Notes: a model not told the origin generated them from the letters alone. 64,000 nucleotides of DNA from Bog-257 sp963805985 (GCA_963805985.1 CAWDWG010000009.1:558001-622000); one strand, 5' to 3'; shown: positions 43,148 through 53,131, counted from the first letter of the stretch. Program-made: numbers and translations.

Positions 43148-44377
43148 TCAGCTCGCCGCCGACGGCTCAGCGCTTACTGCCAAGCTTTTCCGGCTGCTCT
43201 CGAATCCCAATCCCAGCGCGAGTGTCGCGACGCACAGCAGCAACCACACGCATCCGCGCCAGGCGTTGGCGGCCCATGCCCAGCCGGTGACGATCGCTCC
43301 CAGGCTTCCGCCGATGTAGTAGAAGGTCACATACAGCCCTGCGGCGGAGGATCGCGCGCGGCCGGCAACCGCGCCGGTCTGCACCGTCCCAACGGCCTGG
43401 AAGATGAAGACGCCGGAGGAGAACAGCGCCAGTCCGGCGATGATGACCGGCAGCGGGCGCATCAATGTCAGCAGGAGCCCAACAACGTTGAGGCTGAAAG
43501 CCACTACTGCGGTGCGGCGCATGCCGTAGTGATCGAGGAACCTGCCCGATAGAGGAGTGATCGCGACTCCCAAGAGATACACAAAGAAGACGCTGCCGAG
43601 CTCTTCGGAATTCAGGTGATACGGGGGCAGCGCGAGATGGAAATTCGCGTAGGTGAACGCGCCGACCAGCGAGAAGAGTACGGCGAACGCCATTCCGTAG
43701 ACGGCCAGCAGGCGCGGGTTGTGCAGGTGGTCGATCATCTCGACCAGAGAGTTGCGAACGCTGGTGGAGCGCACGAAGTGTTTCGGTTTGGGCAGCGCGT
43801 GTTGCACAACCACCGCTCCCGCCAGATTAATGAAACCGATTACGAGGAACGCATGCTGCCAGAGGAAATGATGGGCGACGATTCCGGAAATGTATCGCCC
43901 GAGAAAGCCGCCGAGCACGCTGCCTGAAACATAGGCCGACATCGCTTTGCCGACGTGAGGGCCGGCGAACTCCTCGCAGATGTAGGCCATGATGACGCAA
44001 ACGACGCCGGGCACGAAGATCCCCTGCATGAATCGCCAGAAGATCAGCTCCCTCAAGGTGTGCGAAGTTGCGACCAGCATGGTGGGAATGGTCAGCGCGT
44101 AAAGGCTGGGTACGATGACTTTCTTGCGCCCGACCGATTCCGCCATGAGGCCGACGAACGGCGCTACCAGCGCGACCGCGAGGATGGTCGAGCTGACGGT
44201 CATGCTGACGTCGATCTCCGAGGCGTGAAAGATGCGCTGCAGGTACGGCAGCAGCGGCTGCGTGCAATACATGTTGAGATAGGTGCAGACGCCGGCCAGG
44301 AAGCAGGCAGTGATGGCGCTCTGCGCGGGAGGTGCAGGCTTGGCCAAGACGGCGGTGGCTGTCGCAGTGCTGCTCAT
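43148..44377 (-). CDS. Major facilitator superfamily transporter
   Basis: A 409-residue protein with about 12 hydrophobic helices. The loop between helices 2 and 3 reads GLMAESVGRKKVIVPS, the MFS motif A variant, and a second such loop GRFLDHYGMRRTAV starts the C-terminal half. It resembles YnfM/CynX-type drug or small-molecule exporters; the substrate cannot be told. It converges on ahcY, which ends 80 bases away. The 99 bases upstream of its start are followed by the Smr gene on the same strand. Confidence 0.85.
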   Translation of the reverse strand: MSSTATATAVLAKPAPPAQSAITACFLAGVCTYLNMYCTQPLLPYLQRIFHASEIDVSMTVSSTILAVALVAPFVGLMAESVGRKKVIVPSLYALTIPTMLVATSHTLRELIFWRFMQGIFVPGVVCVIMAYICEEFAGPHVGKAMSAYVSGSVLGGFLGRYISGIVAHHFLWQHAFLVIGFINLAGAVVVQHALPKPKHFVRSTSVRNSLVEMIDHLHNPRLLAVYGMAFAVLFSLVGAFTYANFHLALPPYHLNSEELGSVFFVYLLGVAITPLSGRFLDHYGMRRTAVVAFSLNVVGLLLTLMRPLPVIIAGLALFSSGVFIFQAVGTVQTGAVAGRARSSAAGLYVTFYYIGGSLGAIVTGWAWAANAWRGCVWLLLCVATLALGLGFESSRKSLAVSAEPSAAS

Positions 44378-44476
44378 GGATGTGGCGTCCTGGCAATGTT
44401 TGGCATGGGGCGAGCCGGCTCGGGGCGGAGGCCAGAGGAGGATTATAAAGTGCGGGCGTTGGAACGGGATAGGGAT

Positions 44477-44824
44477 TCAGAGAAGGACGATGGTGATCCC
44501 CTTGTTGGCTTTGCCCAGGTCAGTGTCGCTCTTTAGCTCCGGCTGTTGCTTCAGCAACTCCCATGTACGCTCGTTGCTGGTGCGCCAGTTCTCGCCGAAG
44601 ATGCAATCGCGAATCTCGCGCCTGGCGGCCATCTGGCGCAAGGTCGATTGCAGCGCGATGCGCAGGTCGCCGCCGACACCAGTCGACCCGTAGCCATGCA
44701 CGATCTTCAGAGTCTTCACGCCGTCGCGCTGGGCGATTTGGATTTCGGTGCTGAGGCGTGCGCGCGCCTGCTCCACGCTGGGCATTCCTTCCTTCAAAAT
44801 GACGGTTTTGATAATCGCTGCCAT
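44477..44824 (-). CDS. Smr-domain protein
   Basis: A 115-residue protein from ATG 44824. It contains the small MutS-related fold: EQARARLSTEIQIAQRDGVKTLKIVHGYGSTGVGGDLRIALQSTLRQM. LKIVHGYGS/TG is the LDLHG-HGKG-like loop of the family, although the first LDxH motif is not obvious. Smr domains nick or bind branched nucleic acid and RNA; the role of stand-alone forms is poorly known. Translation may be separate from the MFS gene, which begins 99 bases downstream. Confidence 0.65.
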   Translation of the reverse strand: MAAIIKTVILKEGMPSVEQARARLSTEIQIAQRDGVKTLKIVHGYGSTGVGGDLRIALQSTLRQMAARREIRDCIFGENWRTSNERTWELLKQQPELKSDTDLGKANKGITIVLL

Positions 44825-44892
44825 GGCCAATTGCGCGCCAGGCTGATTGTATGTGCCGCCCCTGAAGGGGCTCAAATCTATAACGCCGGATT

Positions 44893-44912
44893 CCCACCGC
44901 TGAAGCGGTGGG
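44893..44912. repeat. Perfect palindrome with TTTC tail
   Basis: CCCACCGCTGAAGCGGTGGG is a perfect inverted repeat, preceded by GCCCCTGAAGGGGC about 30 bases earlier. Both share the CTGAAG centre and stand in the 388-base gap between the Smr gene and the tRNA. The remainder of the gap holds no gene. On the plus strand GCTTTCTT follows the second palindrome. Confidence 0.7.
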
Positions 44913-45212
44913 CTTTCTTATGCCGCGCCCTGGGCGCTGGAGTATAGGCGCTCGCTCACCGCGCCTGGGGCGCTGGATTTTGGTGCGCGGAGTTTGTCGG
45001 AGAATTTCAGGTCGCCGCTGCGCTGGCTCTCTCATACGACTCCTAAGGCGCTGCGAACGCAGCTACTCGCGTCCTACGCCGGATCCGCAAGACAGTTCCT
45101 ACCGACATTTGAGCTTGAGGAAGGTTTCGCAGCAGCCGGTGGACCTCATGTAATACATGGCAATCGGTGTCGCTTTTGCGATAATGGAGTGGCGCATCCT
45201 CTGCGCCGCCGT

Positions 45213-45289
<77 letters not shown>

Positions 45290-45448
45290 TTCTTCCTCGA
45301 ATCTACAGCTCTGCGGGCGTTAAAAGTCTGTAACAAGTTGGGCCATGAGTTGACTCGCCCCTCCAATTGGTGAATCGTGGATACATCATCGAGGGCGCCA
45401 GCCTCGTGTGGCCCGCACGCGAGCGCCCGATGAATAGGAGTTGTCCGC

Positions 45449-47893
45449 ATGACTACCGTTGCTCCAAAAATCGATTCCGATCTTGCTGCCATCAGCGCCT
45501 ATGGAAAGGCTCGTTCCACCATCACCGGTACACCTCTCGGCGCGGATGAGCTGCGCAAGACCGAGGCTTACTGGCGCGCGTGCAATTATCTGAGCCTGGG
45601 CATGATTTATCTGCTCGACAACCCTCTGCTGAAGGAGCCGCTGCGTCCTGAGCACATCAAGAATCGTCTGCTCGGACACTGGGGATCGAGTCCGGGATTG
45701 TCGTTCGTCTATGTCCATCTCAACCGTCTGATCAAGAAATACGACCTGGACATGATCTTCCTGGCGGGGCCGGGACATGGAGCTCCTGGCGTGCTGGGCC
45801 CCGGATATCTGGAGGGAACTTACTCCGAGGTTTATCCGGACAAGTGCGAGGACGCGGAAGGGCTGCGCGCGTTCTTCAAGCAGTTTTCATTTCCGGGCGG
45901 GATCGGCAGTCACTGCACGCCGGAGACGCCGGGATCGATTCACGAAGGCGGTGAGCTGGGTTATGTGCTGTCACATGCTTGCGGAGCGGCGTTCGACAAT
46001 CCCGATCTCATCGTGGCCGCGGTGGTGGGCGATGGGGAGTCGGAGACGGGGCCGCTGGCGACTTCGTGGCACATCAACAAATTTCTGAGCCCTCGCCGCG
46101 ACGGCGCTGTGCTGCCGATTCTTCATCTGAACGGCTACAAGATCAACAATCCGACGCTGCTGGCGCGAATTTCGCATGACGAGCTGGAGAGCCTGCTGCG
46201 CGGCTACGGATGGACTCCGTACTTTGTGGAAGGCTCCGACCTGGACAGCATGCATCAGGCGATGGCGGCGACGGTAGAGCATTGCGTGCAAGAGATTCAA
46301 GGGCATCAAAACGCGGCGCGCGATAACCCGAAATCTGACTTGAAGCGGCCACACTGGCCGATGATCGTGCTGCGCTCGCCCAAGGGGTGGACTGCGCCGC
46401 ACGAGGTTGAGGGACATCGGCTGGAGGGCTTCTGGCGCGCCCATCAGGTGCCGCTGCCGAATGTGAAGAAAGATCCTGAGCAGTTGCAGCTGCTGGAGAA
46501 GTGGATGCGTTCGCAGAAGCCGGAAGAGCTGTTCGACGCGGAGGGCCGATTCGCGGCGGAGTTCCGCGAACTGGCGCCTACGGGGAATCGCCGCATGAGC
46601 GCTAATCCCCACGCCAACGGGGGGCGGGTGAAGCGTGCGCTACGGCTGCCTGATTTTCGCGATTACGAAGAGAAGTTCGAGCAGCCGGGAAAGACATTCG
46701 CGGAGAACACGCGCCCGTTGGGCGTCTTCCTGCGGGACGTAATGAAGTTAAATCCCAGCAACTTCCGCGTCTTCGGTCCCGACGAGACGACTTCCAACAA
46801 GCTGGATGCGATTTATGAAGTGAGCAAGAAGTTCTGGATTGAGGAGCGGTTTCCTGAGGACGCGGATGGCGGCGAACTCGCGACCGATGGCCGTGTGCTG
46901 GAGATGCTCAGCGAGCACACCATGGAAGGCATGCTGGAAGGTTACTTGCTGACCGGCCGTCACGGCTTCCTGTCGTCGTACGAGGCGTTCGTGCATGTGA
47001 TCGACTCGATGTTCAATCAGCATGCCAAGTGGCTGGAGATCTGCAATCACCTGTCGTGGCGCGAATCGATCGCGTCGCTGAATCTTCTGATCACTTCAAC
47101 CGTCTGGCGGCAGGATCACAACGGCTTTACCCATCAGGATCCGGGATTCCTCGATGTGGTGTTGAACAAGAGCGCCAACGTAACGCGCATCTATTTGCCG
47201 GCGGACGTGAACTCTCTGTTGTCGGTCGCCGATCATTGCCTGCGCAGCCAGAACTACGTCAACGTGATTGTCTGCGACAAGCAGTCGCACCTGCAGTTCA
47301 TGACCATGGATCACGCCATCACGCACTGCACCAAAGGCATCGGCATTTGGGAGAAGGCGAGTAACGATCAGGGCAGCGAGCCTGATGTGGTGATGGCGGC
47401 GGCGGGCGATATCCCGACGCAGGAAGCGCTGGCGGCGACGGCGCTGCTGCGGCAGGAATTTCCCGATCTCAAAATCCGCTTCATCAACGTGGTCGACCTG
47501 TTCAAACTGCAGCCCAGCACCGAGCATCCACACGGGCTGCCGGATAAGGACTTCGACTCGCTGTTCACTATCGACAAGCCGGTAATCTTCAACTTCCACG
47601 GATACCCGTGGCTGATTCACCGGCTTTGCTACCGGCGGCATAATCACGACAACCTGCACGTGCGTGGCTACAAGGAGAAGGGAAACATCAATACGCCGCT
47701 GGAGCTGGCCATCAATAACAACACCGACCGCTTCAGCCTGGCGATGGATGTGATCGATCGTGTGCCGCACCTGCAGAAGATCGGCGGGCACGCGAAAGAG
47801 CGGTTCTTGAATCTACAGATTGAATGCAAGAACTATGCGCATCAGTACGGCATCGACAAGCCGGAAGAGGCGAACTGGATCTGGCCGTACTAG
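45449..47893 (+). CDS. xfp: Phosphoketolase (xylulose-5-P / fructose-6-P)
   Basis: An 814-residue thiamine-diphosphate enzyme. AGGAGT lies ahead of the ATG. RPEHIKNRLLGHWGSSPGLSFVYVHLNRLI, GPGHGAPG and GDGESETGPLATSWHINKF (TPP-binding site) are family signatures, and IATSTVWRQDHNGFTHQDPGF-like ITSTVWRQDHNGFTHQDPGF is the pyrimidine domain block. It splits xylulose-5-phosphate or fructose-6-phosphate with phosphate into acetyl-phosphate plus a sugar phosphate. Acetate kinase, which uses acetyl-phosphate, is encoded convergently 298 bases downstream. Length is typical. Confidence 0.96.
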   Translation: MTTVAPKIDSDLAAISAYGKARSTITGTPLGADELRKTEAYWRACNYLSLGMIYLLDNPLLKEPLRPEHIKNRLLGHWGSSPGLSFVYVHLNRLIKKYDLDMIFLAGPGHGAPGVLGPGYLEGTYSEVYPDKCEDAEGLRAFFKQFSFPGGIGSHCTPETPGSIHEGGELGYVLSHACGAAFDNPDLIVAAVVGDGESETGPLATSWHINKFLSPRRDGAVLPILHLNGYKINNPTLLARISHDELESLLRGYGWTPYFVEGSDLDSMHQAMAATVEHCVQEIQGHQNAARDNPKSDLKRPHWPMIVLRSPKGWTAPHEVEGHRLEGFWRAHQVPLPNVKKDPEQLQLLEKWMRSQKPEELFDAEGRFAAEFRELAPTGNRRMSANPHANGGRVKRALRLPDFRDYEEKFEQPGKTFAENTRPLGVFLRDVMKLNPSNFRVFGPDETTSNKLDAIYEVSKKFWIEERFPEDADGGELATDGRVLEMLSEHTMEGMLEGYLLTGRHGFLSSYEAFVHVIDSMFNQHAKWLEICNHLSWRESIASLNLLITSTVWRQDHNGFTHQDPGFLDVVLNKSANVTRIYLPADVNSLLSVADHCLRSQNYVNVIVCDKQSHLQFMTMDHAITHCTKGIGIWEKASNDQGSEPDVVMAAAGDIPTQEALAATALLRQEFPDLKIRFINVVDLFKLQPSTEHPHGLPDKDFDSLFTIDKPVIFNFHGYPWLIHRLCYRRHNHDNLHVRGYKEKGNINTPLELAINNNTDRFSLAMDVIDRVPHLQKIGGHAKERFLNLQIECKNYAHQYGIDKPEEANWIWPY

Positions 47894-48016
47894 ATAGGGC
47901 GGGTGGCCGTTCTATCCCATCCTTTGGCTAGAGCTTGTCCCGATCATGGCGGAGGGCGGGCAGCTTCGCTGGAGGAGAGGTACTCTGCGTGTTCGCCAAT
48001 GGTGTCCGAAACCCAA

Positions 48017-48106
48017 AGTTGTCATCACGAGCGGAGCGAGGGATCTGCTTTCGTCGCGAGGCAAGCAGATCCCTCGTCGGGCTGAAGCCCTCCTCGTGAT
48101 GACAAT
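48017..48106. repeat. GTCATCACGAG-type hairpin element, copy 3
   Basis: A 90-base inverted repeat from GTTGTCATCACGAGCGG to CTCGTGATGACAAT, with inner GGGATCTGCTTTCG and GCAAGCAGATCCC arms. It lies between the convergent xfp and ackA genes and could serve as a bidirectional terminator. The rest of the gap has a partial REP (GGGCGGGTGGCC near 47899). Confidence 0.85.
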
Positions 48107-48190
48107 TGATTGGTAACCGGCGCGTCTGGAAAACTCCCGCGTCCGGAACATTCCTGCGTATGGAAAACTCCGTAGTACAGAGCGCCCGGG

Positions 48191-49435
48191 CTACGACGGG
48201 TGCGGCACGCCTTCGATCACGCGAACTGTGTCGCGGGCGATGAGCAGCTCTTCATCGGTGGGAATGGCGTAGGCCAACAGCTTCGAATCATCGGAGCTGA
48301 TAAGAGCTTCCTTGGCGATGGTGGCATCGTTCTTCGTGGCGTCAATCTTCAGGCCAGCCCATTCCATTCCCTCGCAGATTCGCGCGCGGATTTCAGGCGA
48401 ATTCTCTCCGATGCCTCCGGTGAAGACCACGGCGTCAGCGCCACCCATCGCAGCAAGATACGCGCCGATATATTTACGTGCGCGATAGCAGAAGACCTCA
48501 ACGGCCAGGCGGACGCGGCGATCGTCGTGCTGCTTCAGTTCACTGAGCAATCCGCGCATGTCGTTGGTCAGGCCGGAAATTCCCAGTAGGCCGGATTGCG
48601 TGTTGAGTAGAGTCTCAACCTCCGATGGCGACATGCCTTCTTTATTGGCGATGAGGTTGACGATCGAAGGGTCGAGATCGCCGGAGCGCGTGCCCATCAC
48701 CAGCCCTTCCAGCGGCGTCATCCCCATCGAAGTATCTACCGACTTGCCTTCGCGAATGGCGGCTGCGGAACAACCGTTTCCCAGATGAAAAGTGATGATG
48801 TTGGTCTGCTCGCGAGTCATCCCGCGCAGCGCGCGGTAACGGAAGGCAACATAACGATGCGAGGTGCCGTGAAATCCATAGCGCCGCATGTGATAGCGAC
48901 GGTAGAGATGGTAGGGAATCGCATAGAGGTAGGCGTTCTCCGCAAGGGAGTGGTGGAAGGAGGTATCGAAAACGGCCACCTGTGGCGTGTCTTTGCCGAA
49001 GAGTTCGCGCGCGGCCTGGATGCCTTGCAGGTTGCCGGGATTGTGGAGCGGCGCCAGATCGATGCAATCTTCGATGCCGTGCAGCACCTTGTCGTCGATC
49101 AGAGCGGATTCGGGGAAGAGCTCGCCGCCGTGGACCACCCGATGTCCGACGGCGTTGATATCGGCGGTGCTCTTGATCGCGTCGACGCCTGATTTGTCTG
49201 ACGCGATGTAGCGGACGAGATAGTCGAGCGCGGAAGGAATGTCGCGCAGCGGAGCCGTGAATTTGTGTTTGGCATCCTGGCCGGCCTGGAAGGTGACAAT
49301 CGCCTCGCCGCCGATGCGCTCGACTTCGCCTTTACAGATGCGCTGATCCTGATGCTGCTTGATGCGATCCAGGTCAGTGGCGATGATCTGAAACTTCAAG
49401 CTGGAGCTTCCCGAATTGAGGACTAAAACATTCAT
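48191..49435 (-). CDS. ackA: Acetate kinase
   Basis: A 414-residue enzyme with VLVLNSGSSSLKFQ at the start and HRVVHGGE, FDTSFHHSL (catalytic region), GFHGTSHRYV, HLGNGCSAAAIREGKSVDTSMGMTPLEGL and VFTGGIGENSPEIR in the standard order of the ASKHA fold. It interconverts acetyl-phosphate plus ADP with acetate plus ATP. A small insertion KQHQDQRICKGEVERIGGEA near residues 30-50 is within family range. Convergent with phosphoketolase, with which it makes a short path from sugar phosphates to acetate and ATP. Confidence 0.96.
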   Translation of the reverse strand: MNVLVLNSGSSSLKFQIIATDLDRIKQHQDQRICKGEVERIGGEAIVTFQAGQDAKHKFTAPLRDIPSALDYLVRYIASDKSGVDAIKSTADINAVGHRVVHGGELFPESALIDDKVLHGIEDCIDLAPLHNPGNLQGIQAARELFGKDTPQVAVFDTSFHHSLAENAYLYAIPYHLYRRYHMRRYGFHGTSHRYVAFRYRALRGMTREQTNIITFHLGNGCSAAAIREGKSVDTSMGMTPLEGLVMGTRSGDLDPSIVNLIANKEGMSPSEVETLLNTQSGLLGISGLTNDMRGLLSELKQHDDRRVRLAVEVFCYRARKYIGAYLAAMGGADAVVFTGGIGENSPEIRARICEGMEWAGLKIDATKNDATIAKEALISSDDSKLLAYAIPTDEELLIARDTVRVIEGVPHPS

Positions 49436-49533
49436 TCGTAACGGTCCTTGTGCCGGGACTAGCTTACAGGATTCTTATGTCGGGATTGTTGCTGCGGTTG
49501 GCTGTGGGCTGGGCTGCTGGAGTTTGTGCGGGC

Positions 49534-50187
49534 TTAGGGAGTTGGACGCAGCGTAACCTGAGACGCGCGACATTCCCGCAACCGGCTGCCGCAGCTGCGA
49601 TATTGCAGGTCTTTGGTGAGGCAAACTTCTACTCCGGCAAAGTCCGATCCGTAGCAGGAAACGCGCAACGCGGCTTGCGGGGCGTGATTTGCGTCGGCAA
49701 ACTTCTGCTCGATCTGAGCCGGGCTCGCCGTCATCGGTTGCTTCAAAGTGCGATACTCCGGCGGAATTTGCAGCTTGGCGAATGCCTTCGCGACGGTCGC
49801 GAAATAGTCTTGCGCGCCGAGACCACTGCACGTTCCGTGGGTTTCCCACTCATGCTGGATCAGGCCGCGGCTGGGCATGATGCCGAGCATCTGCTGCACC
49901 GTCGCGGATGATACCGGGCGGGCGGAGGAGCAGTGCTGCGGATACGAGCCGTCGTCGTTCTGCGGCCAAAGGCCATGGACCACGAAGCCGTAATGGCGGG
50001 CGGGATCGCACTCGCTCGACGACGCAGCACTGGATTTGCTGGCGCAGAATTGCGGCGCCCAGGAGAGCGTCAACAGGTAATAGTCGAAGCTGCCGGGAGT
50101 GTTGTCGGCCTCGCGAGATCGATGCTGGGCGCAGGAGTCAATCGCGAAGATCAAGACGAAGGCGAGCAGCAGATTCTTCATTGGCAT
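49534..50187 (-). CDS. Exported ribonuclease T2 family protein
   Basis: A 217-residue protein with a signal sequence (residues 1-20, ending IDSCAQ; the Cys might be a lipoprotein site). Both catalytic blocks of RNase T2 are present: CAS I FVVHGLWPQ (His about 70) and CAS II HEWETHGTC (His, Glu and His about 112-119). Multiple cysteines agree with a secreted disulfide-bonded nuclease. It would degrade RNA outside the cytoplasm for nutrient use. It lies 24 bases downstream of the ZIP transporter gene on the same strand and may be co-transcribed. Confidence 0.9.
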   Translation of the reverse strand: MPMKNLLLAFVLIFAIDSCAQHRSREADNTPGSFDYYLLTLSWAPQFCASKSSAASSSECDPARHYGFVVHGLWPQNDDGSYPQHCSSARPVSSATVQQMLGIMPSRGLIQHEWETHGTCSGLGAQDYFATVAKAFAKLQIPPEYRTLKQPMTASPAQIEQKFADANHAPQAALRVSCYGSDFAGVEVCLTKDLQYRSCGSRLRECRASQVTLRPTP

Positions 50188-50211
50188 TTCGTAATCCTGG
50201 ACGAAACGAAC

Positions 50212-50943
50212 TCAGTGCATGCGAACCAGTTGATCGAGGGCAAACATGGCAGCCACGCCGATGAAGACGACCAGAGCCATCTTGATGCCGGGCTCGCGGT
50301 TGACCTCGGGGATCAGGTCGGAGGCGGCGACGTAGATGGTGACGCCGGCGGCGACCGGCAATCCGTAGCTCACCGAGTGGCGACCGATGGCCATGGTCAG
50401 CACGCCGGCGAGCGTGGCTGCGCCCAGTAGAACTGAGGCGAACCAGGAACGGCCTTTGCTAAGGCCGCTGGCCAGCATCACTGAGGATACGGTGAAGCCT
50501 TCGGGAATCTTGTGCAGGAAAATGGCGAGAAAGATAATCCAGCCCAGCGACGGCGACACCAGAAAGCCGGCGGTGATGGCGATACCGTCGAAGAAGGTGT
50601 GGATGATCAGGCCGAACAGGATGGAGACGCGGCGATGCGAATGGAGATACTCGTCGGAGTGCGTCTCTTCGCCGTAGTGAAAGTGCGGCGTGATGGTGTG
50701 TTCGAAGAAATGAACCAGCAGATATCCGGCGAGCACCAGCAGCGCTCCAGTGCGTCCGGCGAGTTGCAGGCTTTCGGGTACCATCTCGACCAGAGCCGTG
50801 GCCAGCATGAATCCCGCGCCCAGGGCGACGAAGTAGCGAAGGTAGTTGCGCTCCCAGTGCTTCTGCACAATCACCGCGCCGCCAAAGACGTTGGCCGCGG
50901 CGGCGGTGAGACCGAGCAGAATGCTGAGGACAATGGGATTCAT
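50212..50943 (-). CDS. ZIP family divalent metal transporter
   Basis: A 243-residue membrane protein with about eight helices. The variable His-rich loop is HFFEHTITPHFHYGEETHSDEYLHSHRR (about residues 78-105). The family signature is in helix IV, LIIHTFFDGIAITAGF, and helix V, FLAIFLHKIPEGF, supplying the metal-binding His, Asp and Glu residues. It resembles ZupT/GufA-type importers of zinc or iron. The metal is inferred. An inverted repeat (50991-51071) follows upstream on the map. Confidence 0.88.
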   Translation of the reverse strand: MNPIVLSILLGLTAAAANVFGGAVIVQKHWERNYLRYFVALGAGFMLATALVEMVPESLQLAGRTGALLVLAGYLLVHFFEHTITPHFHYGEETHSDEYLHSHRRVSILFGLIIHTFFDGIAITAGFLVSPSLGWIIFLAIFLHKIPEGFTVSSVMLASGLSKGRSWFASVLLGAATLAGVLTMAIGRHSVSYGLPVAAGVTIYVAASDLIPEVNREPGIKMALVVFIGVAAMFALDQLVRMH

Positions 50944-50990
50944 CGCAGAGGGCAGGATAGCAGGTTCGTTTCGAGTTCCGGGTCAGGGAA

Positions 50991-51071
50991 AAGGGATTAG
51001 GGAATAGGGGCTAGGGGCTAGCAGAACGAGGAACTCGAAACTAATCCCCAATCCCTAGCCCCCAATCCCTT
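50991..51071. repeat. Inverted repeat GGGATTAGGG / CCCTAGCCCC
   Basis: The left arm GGGATTAGGGAATAGGGG plus CTAGGGGC faces the right arm CTAATCCCCAATCCCTAG plus CCCCCAATCCC, giving a long hairpin between ychF and the ZIP gene. The arms are built from small tandem units, so they may have arisen by slippage. Confidence 0.7.
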
Positions 51072-51076
51072 GGCTC

Positions 51077-52159
51077 CTATCCGCTATGCCTTATGTGCAT
51101 CACGTCACCGTCCTTCACGATGTACTCCTTGCCTTCGAGGCGGAGGGTGCCGCGGGCGCGGGCTTCGGCTTCGGAGCCGGCGTCGAGTAGTTGATCCCAA
51201 TGGATGGTCTCGGCGCGGATGAAATGATGCTCGAGATCGGTGTGGATGGCGCCGGCCGCGTTGACGGCTTTGGAACCGCGCTCGATGGTCCAGGCGCGAC
51301 ACTCGTCTTCGCCGACGGTGAAGAACGAGATCAAGCCGAGCAGCTCGTAGGTCTTGCGAATGAGGCGAACGAGGCCGCTCTCGGTGAGGCCGTAGCTGGA
51401 GAGGAATTCGGCGGCATCTTCGTCGGGCATCTCGGCGAGTTCGGCTTCGACCTTGGCGCAGACAGCGAGGGCGCCGGTGTTGGGTTTGGAGGCGACTTCC
51501 GTAATGCCGAACTTGGCGACCGCTTCTTCCAGGTCTTTGCTTAATGTCGGGCTCTCGCCGATGTTGAGGACGTAGAGGATCGGCTTTTCGCTGAGGAACA
51601 TGAAGCCGCGGACGCGCTTCTTGTCGTCGGGCGTCATCTCCATTTCGCGCAGTGGACGTTCGGTTTCGAGATGCGCTTTGGCGCGGAGCAGCAACTCGTG
51701 CTCGCGCTCGACCTCTAACGACTTGATCTTCTTGAGATCTTTCTGGACACGCTCCAGGCGCTTTTCGACCTGGCCGAGATCGTTGACGATGAGATCGAAG
51801 TCGATATTCTTGATGTCGCGCAGGGGATCGACGGGGCCGACGTGGGGGATGGAGTCATCCTCGAAGGCGCGGACTACGTGGGCCAGCGCGTCGACGTTGC
51901 GCAGGTTGGCGGCGAAGGCAGTTTCGTTCAGCGCTTCTTTGGAGAGCGCGGCTACGTCGGCGTATTCGACGCTGGCGTGAACGAGCTTGCGCGGATTGCA
52001 TTGAGCGGCCAGGCGATCGAGGCGGTCGTCGGGAACTTTGGCGACGCCGAGATGCGCTTCGCGCGGATTGCTGCTGCGCTGGGTGACCGCTTGTTTGGTC
52101 AACATGACGAAGAGCGAAGTTTTGCCTACCTGCGGCAGGCCGATGATGCCGGTTTTCAT
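51077..52159 (-). CDS. ychF: YchF/OLA1-type P-loop ATPase
   Basis: A 360-residue Obg-related protein. The P-loop is GLPQVGKTSLF (residues 7-17) instead of the usual NVGKS. A coiled coil follows around residues 130-190 (LGQVEKRLERVQKDLKKIKSLEVERE). The C-terminal TGS domain ends DGDVMHIRHSG. In family members lack of the classical guanine-specificity motif explains preference for ATP. Here VLNIGESP stands at the NxxE position. The family binds ribosomes and affects stress responses. Start ATG 52159 lacks a clear ribosome site. Confidence 0.9.
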   Translation of the reverse strand: MKTGIIGLPQVGKTSLFVMLTKQAVTQRSSNPREAHLGVAKVPDDRLDRLAAQCNPRKLVHASVEYADVAALSKEALNETAFAANLRNVDALAHVVRAFEDDSIPHVGPVDPLRDIKNIDFDLIVNDLGQVEKRLERVQKDLKKIKSLEVEREHELLLRAKAHLETERPLREMEMTPDDKKRVRGFMFLSEKPILYVLNIGESPTLSKDLEEAVAKFGITEVASKPNTGALAVCAKVEAELAEMPDEDAAEFLSSYGLTESGLVRLIRKTYELLGLISFFTVGEDECRAWTIERGSKAVNAAGAIHTDLEHHFIRAETIHWDQLLDAGSEAEARARGTLRLEGKEYIVKDGDVMHIRHSG

Positions 52160-52480
52160 AAGGAAGCGATTAGCAATTAGCAGTTAGCAATTAGCTTTGG
52201 ATTAAGCGATTGCACATTTCAGACTAACTGAAAATGGGAATTGGCGCTGTGACCGAGCAGTTGGAAACGGCATTGAAGGGGCTCGGCCGGGTGTCGCCGC
52301 TGCCGCGGCTTGGGACTATCTCGATCCATACGGGGGCTTACGCCGCCGCCTAAACCCATCCCGCCGCATTGCGGCTGTTGTGTGAGACAGCTTCTGATCG
52401 CCTGCGGCGAATAGTTGATCGTGGATCGTTAATTGTTGACCGCTAATTGTAGTTGCTAATTGCTAATTGCTAATTGCTAT
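52160..52480. other. Repeat-rich gap without genes
   Basis: It contains runs of GCAATTAGC/GCTAATTGC units at both ends (52168-52195 and 52440-52478) that are complementary to each other and could pair across the gap. The middle has CGCCGC-rich short inverted repeats (CCGCCGCATTGCGG near 52370). No open frame of merit. Confidence 0.6.
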
Positions 52481-52963
52481 CTATTCCATTCGCCGAGCGG
52501 TGAGAAAGAGCAATGCGAGGCCGAGGACTAGCACGGTTCCCTCGATGCGCGTGGACCATTGATGCAGGCGATTGAATTCGATGCGGCGGGCGTCGTCGTG
52601 CGGGACTTCGTCGATCATGACCATTTGCTGGCGCAGCACCTGCATCTTCGGGGTGATGGCGAACATGCTAACCAGCGTAAGGAGGATCATCAGGTAGAGA
52701 AGGATGTGGCGTGGAGCCAAGGGCTGGGCCGAGCCGTTGACCACGCGGGAGAGGATCATGGAGGTGATGGCGAATACGAGGCCGCAGGCGATGGCCATGC
52801 CGTGAAGGATGCCGAGGCTCTGATTGACGACGTTGCCAGCGAGCTGGCGCGTGGGCAGGATGCTGGGGGTGAAGACCGTGGGCGCGAGCACGAAGGCGAA
52901 GAAGATGAGGCCGCCAATCCAGACGACCAGCGACAAGAGCATGAGAAATCGAAGGAAGGACAT
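52481..52963 (-). CDS. DUF4149-type membrane protein
   Basis: A 160-residue protein from ATG 52963; the frame is open further but enters the upstream region of the next gene. Four hydrophobic segments are visible (about residues 5-25, 52-72, 85-102 and 138-155). Key blocks are LVVWIGGLIFFAFVLAPTVF and RIEFNRLHQWSTRIEG, the DUF4149 pattern in which a helix with Trp-Ile-Gly-Gly is followed by an R-x-x-F-x-x-x-H motif. These conserved polar residues in membrane helices suggest ligand or cofactor binding, but function is unknown. Confidence 0.75.
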   Translation of the reverse strand: MSFLRFLMLLSLVVWIGGLIFFAFVLAPTVFTPSILPTRQLAGNVVNQSLGILHGMAIACGLVFAITSMILSRVVNGSAQPLAPRHILLYLMILLTLVSMFAITPKMQVLRQQMVMIDEVPHDDARRIEFNRLHQWSTRIEGTVLVLGLALLFLTARRME

Positions 52964-53131
52964 GATTAGGATCCGGTGACGGGGTTTCGAGGTGATTCTA
53001 CGCTGCCGGAAGTCATTCAGGCTGCAATGATGACGAATTCTGAGCGCGTCCTTGGGCATCTCGGGGAAGTCATGTCCCATCGGAAGAGGAAAGCGGCCAG
53101 TATTCGCTTTCAACCAGGGAGGGACCAGATA